Source of the DNA: Epiperipatus broadwayi
Lineage: Eukaryota > Onychophora > Udeonychophora > Euonychophora > Peripatidae
DNA length: 64,000 bases
Assembly (NCBI GenBank): GCA_028023455.1
Contig: JAQFVV010012403.1
Location: 742,001-806,000 of the forward strand
Direction of reading: 5' to 3'
Made by a program: the position numbers and the translations under genes. Position 1 is the stretch's first letter, and every line of letters begins with the position of its first letter. Of the stretch, positions 33,937 through 44,993 are shown piece after piece. The notes below the pieces were generated by a model that was given only the letters and a program-made list of their open reading frames with translations, searched no databases and was not told the DNA's origin.

Positions 33937-34799
33937 GATTTCTCAGACAAAGTACCAAGTAGGTTACATAAAAGCATATAAAAATAAAAAATAATGTGGA
34001 ACTTGAATTAAACCCACTACTATATCAATGTCACGTTATCTAGAAAAATACAAGACAGAAGTGAGCCACATTATTTAGAAAAGTAAAAGACAGAGGTAAG
34101 CAATAGCAAAATCTGTTTTGTTTATATTTTGCAAACATGGAATTAAAATTGGTACCATTCTCATTTTAAAAAGACTCTAAAAATAGCTTTAAAAAATTAT
34201 TTCATGTCTCTAATTAAAAAAAAGTATTCAAGAAATGTTTGTCCTTAGGATCATTACTGCCACTACCTTCTTAATGTGCATTATCTGCTGAAAATAAATT
34301 GCTTCTTATCACAAACCTGTGAATCACGATTATCTAATTAATCACTACTGTACAAGTTGGCTTTTTTCCAGTATTCAGAATGGTTCAGAAAATCCTTATG
34401 ATACAATTCCAATAAATCCACTTTCCTTGTATTCAGGTGTTAAAAACACTGCGTAGTTTAAAATCAGTGTTAAACGTTCTGAGCCCAAGAATCAAAGATT
34501 CCAGAATCAAAAGTCACTCTACCACTTCTGGTGTTCGAATATCATCACATGGTCTTCTAGTTCCTTTGATTATTTTTTATATATACTCTGGTAAAGACAT
34601 CTGCTTCTAAATTTTTATTGCTTATTGGTCAATTAAAAGAAGAAAGAATGTACACAGTTTATATAAATCTTCTAGAGAAAAACTTTCTTCACAGGAAATT
34701 GATTACTCTTTAATAGAGAATCTTAATACAGAAGCATGAAGAAACATTAAATTGAAATGACCTATTTTTCTCACCTGATAAATTCAATCGGCCATGTAC

Positions 34800-35320
34800 C
34801 TGTTGATAAAGTTGGTAAAATCTCATAATTAAAGTCACTCAAAATCTCTTCTTGTGAATGTAGTGCAGAATGGTCACATCCTGGTTTCAAACATCTGTCC
34901 TATTAAAAAATGTGAATTGACTCTGGTATAATTGTTTTATGTGTTTCAGCAGATAAAACATTAATATTTTTGCACATTAGAAATAATATGCCATATAGTT
35001 AAAATTATAGTTGCAGTAAAAAAGATTATACTAAAACATTGATATTAGTGCATTAAAACAGCAATTAAACACTAAAGATGCCAATTTGGCTTTTCAAATT
35101 TGTTATGTAAGTGAGATGTGGAATTCTTTTAGACAGTGGGCGTCTATTTTTAAGGATTAGAAGTCTTGATTAAAGGCACTAAATCTCTTCTTCTGAAACC
35201 TAGTGCATGCAGAATGATCACCTTTCAGTCACAACCAGTTATTCCATTAAAAATCTGATTTCATTCCAGTATGTCTGATATATGTGTACTAGCACATAAA
35301 ACATTTAGATGTGTAAATAA
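34800..35320 (+). repeat. Diverged direct repeat, two units about 350 bp apart
   Basis: Unit one (about 34825-34970) has TCTCTTCTTGTGAATGTAGT, GCAGAATGGTCACAT and TATGTGTTTCAGCAGATAAA. Unit two (about 35170-35320) has TCTCTTCTTCTGAAACCTAG, GCAGAATGATCACCT and TATGTGTACTAGCACATAAA. The spacing and order agree throughout. I do not recognise the family, and no coding frame is conserved. Confidence 0.65.
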
Positions 35321-35469
35321 GTCCATATTCATTTCATATCCTCTAGAGATCCAGCAGGGAAGCACTATGGCAATCATTGGAATTTTTATATGAATTCCTG
35401 TTTATTAACCTACATTTTCAAAATCAGTTCTCCATATTCCAAAGTCATCAGCTGTAAGCTGGTAATTAG

Positions 35470-35700
35470 TGTGTATACACGGAGGGAAAACTCTCTATAC
35501 TATAGTGCCACTCAGGGCAAGCCAGAATAATCAATGGATGCAGGAAGGTTTGTACATAAAATCCCTATTTAGTGCCTACTCATCTAATATCCCCTGACTA
35601 GGTTTTTGCTTGTGGCTTTCATCAGTGAGGAGCCTTGGATCTGAGAGCACTGCACCTAGATCTTAGGATAGTGATCATGTGATGTTTAGGGGGTTTAATT
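35470..35700 (-). repeat. Hammerhead family A repeat, single copy (minus)
   Basis: This is the reverse complement of the monomer at 5331-5504. It starts GGGAAAACTCTCTATACTAT, runs through GCCACTCAGGGCAAGCCAGA and CATAAAATCCCTATTTAGTG, then the ribozyme-like region, then GAGGAGCCTTGGATCTGAGA and GATCATGTGATGT. It extends further on the ribozyme's 5' side than the other copies. Confidence 0.88.
35589..35633 (-). ncRNA. Hammerhead ribozyme, family A (heptamer intact)
   Basis: The minus strand reads TCCTCA, CTGATGA (35620-35626), AAGCCACAAGCAAAA, ACCTAGT, C, AGGGGA. Helix I pairs at five of six positions. The heptamer is the canonical one, unlike the 5.4 and 16.5 kb copies, but helix II is short and GAAA is AAAA. 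Helix III is one base longer than the ACTAGT palindrome. Confidence 0.62.
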
Positions 35701-36476
35701 AGTGTGTAAGTAGTGTTGTTATATTGCATACACCCAGATCAATTTTTGAATTCAAAGCTAAAACTAATGCCCTTAAGCATCTTACAGTGACCTTTCATTT
35801 TTTTTAATAATTTTGAGAATATAAAGGAATTAATCTAATTGCATTAGTTTCAGCTTTGAATCCAAAATTCTCACATGTCAAAAGTCATAATCCAGAAATT
35901 GGTTTCGGGATGTAGATGTGAATAGCACTACTGACTTTTATTTAAACAATTTTCAAACGTACAGTAGATAGATCTTAATTACGTTGAAGAGAACTGATTG
36001 TAAAATAATGCAAACAAAGTTTATTTGATGTTTCTGTAAATTATTTCAATGTGAAATTCAGGTTTATTTTTTTAATCACCAACTTTATCACAATGTTGTT
36101 ATACCAGAAATTGGATGATCTTTCGTAACTTTCAATGTGACCAGTATTTGAATTGCTATGGGAATAAAATATATCCACGGAGCTTTTAAAGTAACGGTAA
36201 AAAAATCATCACATTAAATTCTTCGTGGACTTTTATTTATTTATTAATGTTATATGAATGTCAATAATTAGAGTATGATTTTGGAATTTTTTTTTTTTGT
36301 AATTGAAAATATGATCGGTGAATCCATGAAATTAAATTAAATATGCACAATATGAATTACAGCTTAGGTTTTGGTGGTAACGCTGAAGTAAAAATCTTGA
36401 CTTAAACAATTACCTTATTTGATGTTTAAGTATCATTGTTTTGTCAACTTCTATAACATTTTTGACTTATTTTCAG

Positions 36477-36629
36477 ATGTTGCCACATCTTAGCTGAGGT
36501 AATGAAGAAAATGAAGATTACATGTGCTGAACTTCATTCACGTATGGATCAGATGGATAGGATCAATTCACTGCAATCATTCAAGTCAAAAAGAGTTAGG
36601 ATATTGGTTACTACAGATTTGAGCAGCAG
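36477..36629 (+). CDS. DDX49: DDX49 exon with motif V, first part
   Basis: The acceptor is TTATTTTCAG, ending at 36476, and the donor GTAAGA at 36630. It reads CCHILAEVMKKMKITCAELH, then SRMDQMDRINSLQSFKSKRV and RILVTTDLSS, and ends with AG of a split arginine codon. ALHS-like AELHS and RILVTTD are motifs IVa and V of superfamily 2 helicases and contact RNA and nucleotide. The next exon begins with G and then GLD, which restores the SRGLD signature across the 13.6-kb intron. Confidence 0.95.
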
Positions 36630-37604
36630 GTAAGATCAAGTTGTGATCTTTTTTGAAAACTCTTAAGTCTCTACCCAAAGAAAATAAGAATATTTAAAAA
36701 AGTTTGTACTCACACGCAGACGCTCTTTCTATTTCCCTTTATTTATATATTTATGTATCCTTGATATATAAATGACAAACGTATAAGTACTGATGTGAAG
36801 TTTTTAGAGAAAACACTATTTCAAGGACTCACACACACATAGTTATTATTTTAATTTGTTTAAAAAGAAACTACATGTACAACCCCCATGGTCTATTTTT
36901 TGTGTGTGTTTTTTGTAACACGAAAAACCCAATTTTCACGTTGTTGCCAATAATTTTTTGGCCACATATCCAATACAGTGTTGTTTCAATTAAAATACAC
37001 ACACACAGAAAATAGTTATTTTCACATAATTTTGAGCAAATAACAACAATCAGAACTAAGTTGATTTGTGTGTGCGTGTCCCCATTAAAATCTCACAAAA
37101 ACTCTGCACATATTAATTTTTAAAATTCGTCACCTGTCAGATAATGAATGTTAATCCCCTTCATTCTGCCTTCAAGCGGAGAGGGGGGTGTTTTGTTAAC
37201 AACAAAAAATAATTACTAGTATATATTTATTTATTCATTAAAATTATATAAAGTGTTCAATTTTCATACAAAATAATTATTCTTTTGATTTAATTACTGT
37301 TATTTGTTCATTTAAATTGTCTACAGTTGTTTTTTGTTTTGTTTTTTTGTATACCACCTATAGCATTATTTTGATCACACATACCTAATAATTATTATTC
37401 CCATTTCATTTGGTTTCCGAACTAAAAAATGGTACACATGATAATCATTACATATTTTACTTTGATTTCATTTGTAAAAACAAAAACGGGGGGGGGGGGA
37501 CCCATTTATTGCTTTAAAAATTATCTAAAGTACTTTTCGGTTTCAGAAAAAAGTACACATAACACATCTTTTCTTTATCAGTAACAAAAAAGAAACTCAT
37601 TTAT

Positions 37605-38268
37605 CACCTTGTATGCACTGTGACTTCTCCTTATTTGGAGTTAGGAATCTCTCAGCCACTATGCCCAGAGAAACCTGTTAGCCACTTTACCTTCCCTTTC
37701 CATTCTGTACCCTAAGTTTTTCTTCTCTATCCTGCTTCATCACATTTCCACAACATAATCTTTGTCAACTCCATGACCTTTATATCTAAATCCCCCTTGT
37801 CTTTTCCCAAACCCAACATAAAAACTCACTTTATTATCATTTTTTATATTTTTTTCCATTTTAACCTGTTTTAAGCCACTTTCTGTATAATCACTTTGTT
37901 TATATTTATTCTTTCACAACTTCATTATTTGTACCCTTTCTGCTTGCAAGCATTTACATTCAGTTAACAGATGCCTAATATTTTCTATGCCTTTCTTACA
38001 CAACTTACAGACTAAATCACCCACATTTTTCAATTTGTATGTATATTCCCTTGTTGTTAAGGATCCTGTTTGAACCTTGAGCAGTAAACTACTTTCCTTG
38101 TTATTATCATAAATTAACTCACCCCAATATTTTGTTTACTTCTATATATATATAAACTCTTTTTACTCTCCATGCTAGTTTTCCATCTCTCCAACTCCTA
38201 TTCTTTATTAATGCGTCATCTATTCTTCTAACCCATTCCTTGCCATTATAATACTCAACAATTTTCGG
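37605..38268 (-). pseudogene. LINE 3' end with CCHC finger (copy 4)
   Basis: It is antisense to DDX49. The minus strand carries KRxRGxN...ELERWKTSMESKKSLYIYRS, a TREYTYKLKNVGDLVCKLCK segment with the C-x2-C-x8-H-x4-C finger, and KGHGVDKDYVVEM. Its 3' end, AGAAGTCACAGTGCATA-like on the minus strand, is truncated of the repeat tail. A 26-base insertion (TTATTATCATTTTTTATATT...) disrupts the region after the finger near 37832-37870. Confidence 0.82.
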
Positions 38269-38984
38269 TATTGTTTGGTGGCTCCCCCAGGTATGAAAAA
38301 TATTCTAAAGTATATGCTAAATGATTCTGTCTATTATGCACTTTATTATTTATATTTGATAAACTTATTTTAAACAATTCTCCTGTCTTTCAAAACTAAA
38401 ATCTTATCAAAAGTCATTATACTCATTCATATCTTTTTCTTTTAAAGCATGTAGTTGAAAATAACTTTAAAATTTGACTTGTAAAATTAATTTTTTTCCC
38501 TATATTTTTGAGTTTTATTTTTGATATTTTGTTTCTTGTGTTTCTAATATTTTATGGACATCTTTCTGGTAGTGTGAGTTTAATCAATTTGTCTTCAATA
38601 TTGTTACTGCATAATGTATGATGTCATGTGATCAAAAATTGTTTTCCCATTCCCTCTTAGTGACAATAACTTTTCTCTTTTTATCACATGATTTCTTTCT
38701 TTGAAGCAGCTTTATTATTCATTTCACCGTAAGTCATGAAAAAAACTTCAATAATCTGTATGCATTTATTTTTAAACTGAGAAAATATAAACAGTATTAA
38801 ATATCACAGGCTGTGTTATGTTGAGTTATTTCCATCATTTATGAGTGAATGTTGAATGTATAGAAAATTTTTAAACATTTCCAAATACGAACAACTTGTT
38901 AGTAACACACAAATAGACAATACAGGTTAGTAATTACACAGCGATTTGAGTAGTTATTATTCTCCCCTCTTCTTCAGGTGTTAC

Positions 38985-39160
38985 ATGACCTATGTGCACA
39001 GTGACAATATTTGACTTAGAAGTTGAACTCACACCTTAGATTCCTGAATATTCAATTTAAGTCAAAACGCTCTACAATTAAGGCTATTCCATCAAGGCCT
39101 TGACAGAACAGGCAACTTAAAAGTAAATGCTCTACCAACTGAGCTATTTCTGTCCTTAAA
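38985..39160 (-). mobile_element. tRNA-derived SINE, family 2, with two tRNA-like heads
   Basis: The minus strand begins GACAGAAATAGCTCAGTTGG and TAGAGCATTTACTTTTAAGT, an excellent A box with an anticodon-stem-like segment (TTT, lysine-like). A second weaker head follows: GGAATAGCCTTAATTGTAGA with GCGTTTTGACTT, then AATCTAAGGTGTGAGTTCAA as the B-box region. Neither head has a complete acceptor stem, so these are not tRNA genes. Confidence 0.72.
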
Positions 39161-39179
39161 TCCATATCAGAAAAATGTT

Positions 39180-39450
39180 AAAGATGCGAGTTCAATTGGA
39201 TGGATGGTTGAAGAGTTGGAGTGTGGAGTAGATTGAAGCCTGTCCATTAAAGTATAGATTGGCTATCTTAATATATATCTGAGAACTTATAGCATATATG
39301 TGTAGAGATGGTAATCTGGACCAACTGATGATTGCTGGTTTAGCATGAAATACGAGTATTGGTGATTATTTGTCTTTTCGACATATATGTGTTCAAGTGT
39401 ATCAGTGTTATGAGATAGAGTGGAGAGTGGTGGGTCGTGTGAAAGTCTGT
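39180..39450 (+). repeat. Hammerhead family B repeat, single copy
   Basis: GGATGGTTGAAGAGTTGGAG, GAAGCCTGTCCATTAAAGTA and GGCTATCTTAATATATATCT precede the ribozyme motif, matching 22990-23090. GATTATTTGTCTTTT follows it, matching the 12.6 and 13.0 kb copies. This copy links the two sub-sets of the family. Confidence 0.85.
39318..39370 (+). ncRNA. Hammerhead ribozyme, type I (family B)
   Basis: GGACCAA precedes CTGATGA (39325-39331). Helix II is TTGCT with AGCAT: four pairs, the closing one lost. GAA is at 39347-39349, then ATACGAGTA and TTGGTGATTATTTGTC. Helix I CCAA/TTGG gives four pairs. The core is intact; helix III is weaker than in the ATGCAT copies. Confidence 0.72.
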
Positions 39451-41599
39451 GCTCATATACCCTATATATTACATATACAGACACAGGTATATAATAAGCT
39501 GGTGTTTCAGTTACTGAAGAGTTTAAACAATTCAAAAAAATTTAATATATGTATAACATAGTTTAACATTCAAAACTTGCCAGGATTATTTATCTTGAAT
39601 GGCATATGTATGTAATATTTTAATGTTTTCACTTAGCATTAGTAATAATAATAATAATGTGTATTAATATAAGACACTAATGTTAAGATAGTAATTACAT
39701 TGTTAATACTTACGTTAGTAAGTAATGAAAAGTTCAATTGTTTTCATTTTTAGTAATATCCCTGTTGACTAAATTATATTCTTAGTCAAGAAATGTAATA
39801 TTCATTACTTCAGTATTTGTAATTACTAAAAATTACTGTTTATTCATGTCTTTAAAATAGCAAATGGAAACATTTTATTGAAAATAAATCTTTTTTCTCC
39901 AAAAAATGTTAAATGTTTGCTAATCCACAGTCATAAAAACTAAGTTTATCTGAATAGAGCAAATATGTCAGTAAACTCCGTTTATTTTTCTGAAGGCTTG
40001 AGGTGATCATATTTTTCTTATATGTCGCATTGATTCCAGTATCTAGTCCAGGGATTGGCAAATTGTCATTCTTTGGTTTCCATCTTATTGCTCTTTTTAT
40101 CATAATAAACATAAACACTTTTTTTTTGCACTTGTAATTTGTAAATAAGTATATTGATCACTTTAAGAGAAGAAAAATGCATTTTACAATGTTGTTTCTT
40201 GAATTCAGCCTTATTTTAGAGTAGATAAGGTGGCCGCTCTTATCTTTATAAAAGTCGCTATCTTGTGTCGTGGTTTGAGAGGTTCCTCTATCGGCAAAAT
40301 AGATATTACTTGACTAATATAAATTTCAAGGCACATTTGATACAGGTTAAAGCCAATCTTAAGAGTATTTACATATATTTTCTGTGTGCTTAATAAATAA
40401 TTACAACTTTACAGTAGTAATTATTATATATGATGCATATTTAAATATTACAAATTTTGAAAAATCAAACTCAAACTATTTTTTTGTTTTTGTTTGTTTA
40501 TTTTTAATTCAATTTTTATCTTCGTTAGTATGTATACAAATTTTATTATATTCTGTTATTAAAATAAATGTTCAGATATATCTACAGCCTTTAAGAAATT
40601 CATATCTTTCATGAACTTATTTTTCGTCTCTTTTCCTTCTGGCTTTTCATGTTAAAAAGTATGCTGAACCTTGATCTGATCGAATTGTTACATGCGTTTA
40701 GAAAATTTTCAGATTTTTATTTATACTTTTCCAAATACAGTCATCTGTTAATAATAAGTCATAGATCAGTAACACAATGTTTCAAGTTGTATAACCGAAA
40801 TGTCTGTGTGTTAAAACCATATATGTATTTTTATTTTTGTAAATGTGCGCAGATTTCTTCACTTTAATAACATTCCCTTTTTTGAAGAAAATTACTGTAG
40901 AAATTTACTTGAGACAGTGTTCCCAATTATACATTAATTCAGATGGCATTTGTATGCAAATAAATCTAGTTACATATAAACTAGATCGTATATAAGATAT
41001 CCCAGTTGTAAATGAAGAAGAGGGAGGAAATAGCTAAAATTATTGAGATTAAAGTTAGTGTTGATCTGAAGTCATAACAAATCAGCTGTAAAGAGTGGCT
41101 CAGTGATAGACTAGGAAGTCTAAAATTGAAGAGTGGCAAGTAAGAAGCAGTAAGAGTTCATGAATAGAAAAAGTTTATTACCAGTAAAGGGTAACTAACT
41201 GAAGTAAATTTAACCAAACCGCAAGAGACAAGTTGGGATCGAAGATAGTTAAGAACAACATATAAATTGTGATTGCTGATGAAGCACTGATATTATGAAC
41301 TTTAATAGTTTAAACTATTCATAAAATTATATATGCTCATTTGTATTTCAAGAGATAGTTGATTTGAAAGCCCAAATATACTAACTGGAATACTCCTGGT
41401 GTGAAAGAAGACTATTTCCATCCAAGGTAAATGAGTAGCATATGAATATTAATAGGTTAATACCTTTTTGTGTTATTTTTACTACATAATCATTGTTATT
41501 CAATAAATCTTTATTATATATACATTGTGAAATATATTGTCTATTTATTTAGCTCCCTAACTGGTCTTTAGAGGCCCTTAGGGCTCAGCAATTACTCTC

Positions 41600-41830
41600 T
41601 TTTATTCTTCAGGTATTGCTGGTTTGAGAGTGGCTATACTACCATGGAAATCGAACTGGCATCCTGTAGATTTATGAATATTAAATTTAAGTATTGCTTT
41701 AAGCAGTTAGGTTATTGTTTGAATAGCCTACTTAGTTAGAATTACTGTATTCATAAATCAAAAGGTTATTAGTTCAATCTCCCATGCTAGCAGTGCCAGA
41801 GGACAGGGTAGCAACACCTGAAAAAATAAG
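41600..41830. mobile_element. Inverted dimer of tRNA-derived SINE, family 2
   Basis: The left part has GAAATCGAACTGGCATCCTG (minus B box) and TGAATATTAAATTTAAGTAT. The right part has TAATCAAAAGG-like TATTCATAAATCAAAAGGTT and AGTTCAATCTCCCATGC (plus B box), followed by GGTAGCAACACCTGAA. Layout matches 9760-10000 and the 5' side matches 38985-39075. Confidence 0.6.
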
Positions 41831-42143
41831 AGATTAATATCACTCAAAATATGTTTCATACTAACCTGGATTACTACTAACAGGTGAGCAAAATTAGAAA
41901 ACTATAAATAAAAGTTGACATTGCTAAAAACATTTAACAGTTTTAAGTAGATGGTGGAAATATACATAAAACTAACTATAAGACAGCATATTGTCAACAC
42001 TGTAGTTATTGACAAATTTTCGATTATGGATATATATATATAACATCAAGACTTCAACAAATTTTAAATTTATGACTTAAAAAATTTTAAATAATTAAAA
42101 AATATTTTATTCAACTAAAAAATAATTGCTAGCAGTTTTGAAA

Positions 42144-42200
42144 ATTTTTTTTTTTTTTTTTTCACACCCACACCAGCGGTTGCGATACCTCTCGGCTAAC
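42144..42200 (-). mobile_element. tRNA-SINE scrap
   Basis: An 18-base T-run, then CACACCCACACCAGCGGTTG and CGATACCTCTCGGCTAAC. The minus-strand GTTAGCCGAGAGGTATCGCA resembles the A-box start of the family 1 SINEs. Only the head and tail remain. Confidence 0.5.
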
Positions 42201-42865
42201 AACTTTAATATTGTTAAAGGTTTTTTTTTTTTTAAAAGACAGAGAGAATAAACAGACTTGTGGATTTCCATATGTAGACGTATTTTTCTCCTTTGTATTT
42301 TCTTTTTTTTTTTTATATCACGACAACAAAACTTTGTTTTGTTTACCATATTTCCCCATTTCTAATCTACTTCTTTACCCTAGGCAAAAACAGTTAATAT
42401 TTATAATCTCATGCGCTGATATTTAAAATAAAAAAATTATATAAAAAATAACAAAACTTAATGTATATTTTATTATTTAGAAGTAAGCATTTTGAAATCA
42501 TATTTTTGAAACAAAAAGAAAAAATTTTTTCTTACCCATAAGGAAACAATATAACACACATTTTATGAAATTCTATGTAACTTCTTTGTTGCTTATTATT
42601 TAAAAAAATTGTATCGTATGCATTTTTTTTCTGTTGTCATTTTAATTAGTAAAATCAAGCTATGTGTGTTTTTATATATTTTCAGTATATATTTACACAA
42701 TCGTAATGTTTTAGTTTAGCAATAAATGTATTATATAGAGATTATCTGTAAGTGTAGTTAATGTCGATTTCTTTATGAAAAGGAGATGTTTTAGCTTCCT
42801 ATTTTATAACTAAATATAATAGGAAATTCTATAAAAGTCTGCAGGGGCGTAGTTTATCCCTATAC

Positions 42866-42925
42866 TAGCGTTTCCCAACCTATGATACATGTATCCCTGA
42901 AGGTACGTGGCGGTTCGGTTAGGGG
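42866..42925 (+). repeat. Candidate hAT terminal segment
   Basis: AGCGTTTCCCAACCTATGAT, then ACATGTATCCCTGAAGGTAC and GTGGCGGTTCGG. This resembles the 5' ends of ZBED-type hAT elements in animals (GTTTCCCAACCTGTGGTACG...). It lies about 2.1 kb upstream of the hAT transposase remnant at 44994, on the expected side. A 15-base G-run follows. No matching 3' end was found. Confidence 0.5.
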
Positions 42926-43205
42926 GGGGGGGGGGGCGTAAAAATATTATTCATAATGGCGGAAAGCAAAAGCAATAAGGTGTTAAAATTAAAAAATAAA
43001 AACAATATAATACCTGTAAGCAGATAAATCATATCCACATGTCTCATCTCCGTATAAGAAAACAGGCATGGTTTTGAAAACTCATTTGAAAAAATCATTA
43101 TTAAAAATTTTAATTGTAAATTTAAATTGAAACTCTTCGATATATGTAAATATTCATATACGATACAAATGTGTATCAACTTTATGTTTAATTCTTTCTT
43201 TCGTA

Positions 43206-43292
43206 TTTTTTTTTTTTTTAATGTGTCAAGGCGTCGAACTCCGGGACAACTGCTTGTAAAGCAGCTGTGCTAACCACTCGGCCACCAACGCT
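43206..43292 (-). mobile_element. tRNA-derived SINE, family 1
   Basis: The minus strand reads AGCGTTGGTGGCCGAGTGGT, TAGCACAGCTGCTTTACAAG and CAGTTGTCCCGGAGTTCGAC, then GCCTTGACACAT and poly(A). TGGCCGAGTGG is a near-consensus A box and GAGTTCGAC a B box. Confidence 0.85.
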
Positions 43293-44993
43293 TGATTATT
43301 TTTTTCTTTGCAAAAACAAAAGCATTATAAGATTTGAATGTATTGACTATTACATAATCTTTTATATTAATTTACAATTATATTAAACTCTAAATATCAA
43401 AGCTATGATCAAGTTCTTAGCATCTTTTCAACTAATGGAAAGAGTAATAAGGATGGATAAAAGAAAAGAATAATAAGCCCATTGTATGTATGTATTTTAT
43501 CTTTTACTGTTCTTCCATATTAAATATGTGCTTGCATGTGTATATGATGTTCACTAGAAATTACAACAATAAAGATTAATTCAAAAGCAGAATTATGTGG
43601 TGTAAAATTTTTGCTTGGTGGAGTCGTCTAAAGCGACTTTTACCCTTTCAATTTGTTTTAAATTATTTGATATAATTATTTGAAAGCTTAAAAGCTCTGC
43701 AATTTTATACTCTCAAACATTTTATACTTTTGATTATTGCTGTGTCAACATATCATGGAAATACAATAAGACCTTAGAAGGTGCAATAGTTTTTGTTGGG
43801 GTGGTGTTATATGAAGAAGGTGAAATGGAAACCAAAAAACAAAGAAGTAAATGGACCAAAAATTTTGTAAAAATTAATATTTTTGCAAAATAATGAATTT
43901 AAGTAACATTATATATTTTGAATGAAATCTTATTTTCCCAAGTTGCTCCCCAATCCCCACAATTACTTTTTCTTACTAATTTCTTTTGAGTAAATTTTAG
44001 TACTTTAGAAAATTCCCAAGCAATTACCTGTGAGCTGCTACTCATTAATTTACTATATTTCCAAGTCTCGAATCTCTATTTTCATTTCCAAATTGTCATC
44101 ATGCTGATTTTTAACATGAATTTTTGACTTTTTCATTTGCAGTGGACAATTTTGTCGTAGTTTTTCGGTCAGATACTGAAATTATAATGTATAAAATATA
44201 TTGTATTTCCGATCAATTTTCATACATCTCATCTTTTAAAATTATATTTTTATATTCGTCAGACTTAATGTCCCATGGACAAGTAAAACATTAATATATT
44301 TTAATTAATTCTTTGTAAAGATGGTATTTCGTGTTTGAATGACTCATTTTTCACGTTTTACTCGTAATAAATTCAACCAAAAATTTTTTCCCCGCAATGT
44401 GAACACTACAAAATTGTATAAACTTTTGAATTGTCATTAACATATTTGCAACTCTTTCAACATTCTCGTCAAATCGCAAAAAAAAATTGTGAGCTTTCAA
44501 ATTGCTGTTTAGCAGGCATTTTCACTTTCAAATTTCTTCAAACAGCTGCAAGCTTTCAAATAATTATATCAGATAATTTGAAAAAATTTGAAAACATCAA
44601 ATGACTTTAAGAAGGTTTTTTTCAATTCAAATTTTTTATTATCAAGTTTTCAAATGAGAGCTTTCAAAACCATGCACATTTTCTTATATGGAAATGAGAC
44701 ATCTGTACATTTATCTGTGATGTATGGGTAATAGCTTGCTTGGGATGTGAATACAGTAAATAAATATGCATGTTCCTAGTAATTTATTAATAATTGGGTA
44801 TCACTAGCCAATTACCATATTTCCAATCCCACATGTGATCTCTTCCTTTCCGCAAAATATTCTTAAAGAGCAATTGAAAGCTGGCAATTCTTTTTCTTTT
44901 TCAATGAAGTTCTTCATGATTTATATGCTTAATTACCTTTTTTTTTACTATTTTTTCAAATAATTTTTTTTAAATATTGTTTTATGTTCTAAA

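Larger units (their letters stand above)
17493..36476 (+). other. DDX49 intron (19.0 kb)
   Basis: It contains palindromes (18702, 29622), hammerhead family B repeats (20760-21600, 22590-23245), SINEs (24400, 33835), an antisense RTE LINE with a nested transposon (27480-29570), a second transposon (30056-31537), two LINE copies (31795-33700) and a family A repeat (35470). In 17500-18690, 18950-20750, 21650-22580, 23250-24390, 24500-25520, 25620-27470 and 35700-36470 I recognise nothing. The span 24560-25500 has two open stretches of 75-78 codons matching nothing I know. Confidence 0.75.

Noticed and set aside
39105-39155. tRNA-Lys gene (TAGCTCAGTTGGTAGAG with TTT anticodon position)
   Set aside because: The T arm and acceptor stem are missing; the segment runs into a second tRNA-like head of the SINE.
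41278-41300. CTGATGA followed by AGCACTGATAT as another hammerhead
   Set aside because: There is no GAAA at the right distance, no helix II and no flanking family sequence.
42919-43179. Minus-strand 86-codon frame ending in a proline run
   Set aside because: The proline run comes from a 15-base G homopolymer and the frame overlaps the candidate hAT end; composition is that of AT-rich noncoding DNA.
43241-43292. A functional tRNA gene on the minus strand
   Set aside because: A- and B-box-like elements are present but the acceptor stem does not close and a poly(A) tail follows, as in the other SINE copies.
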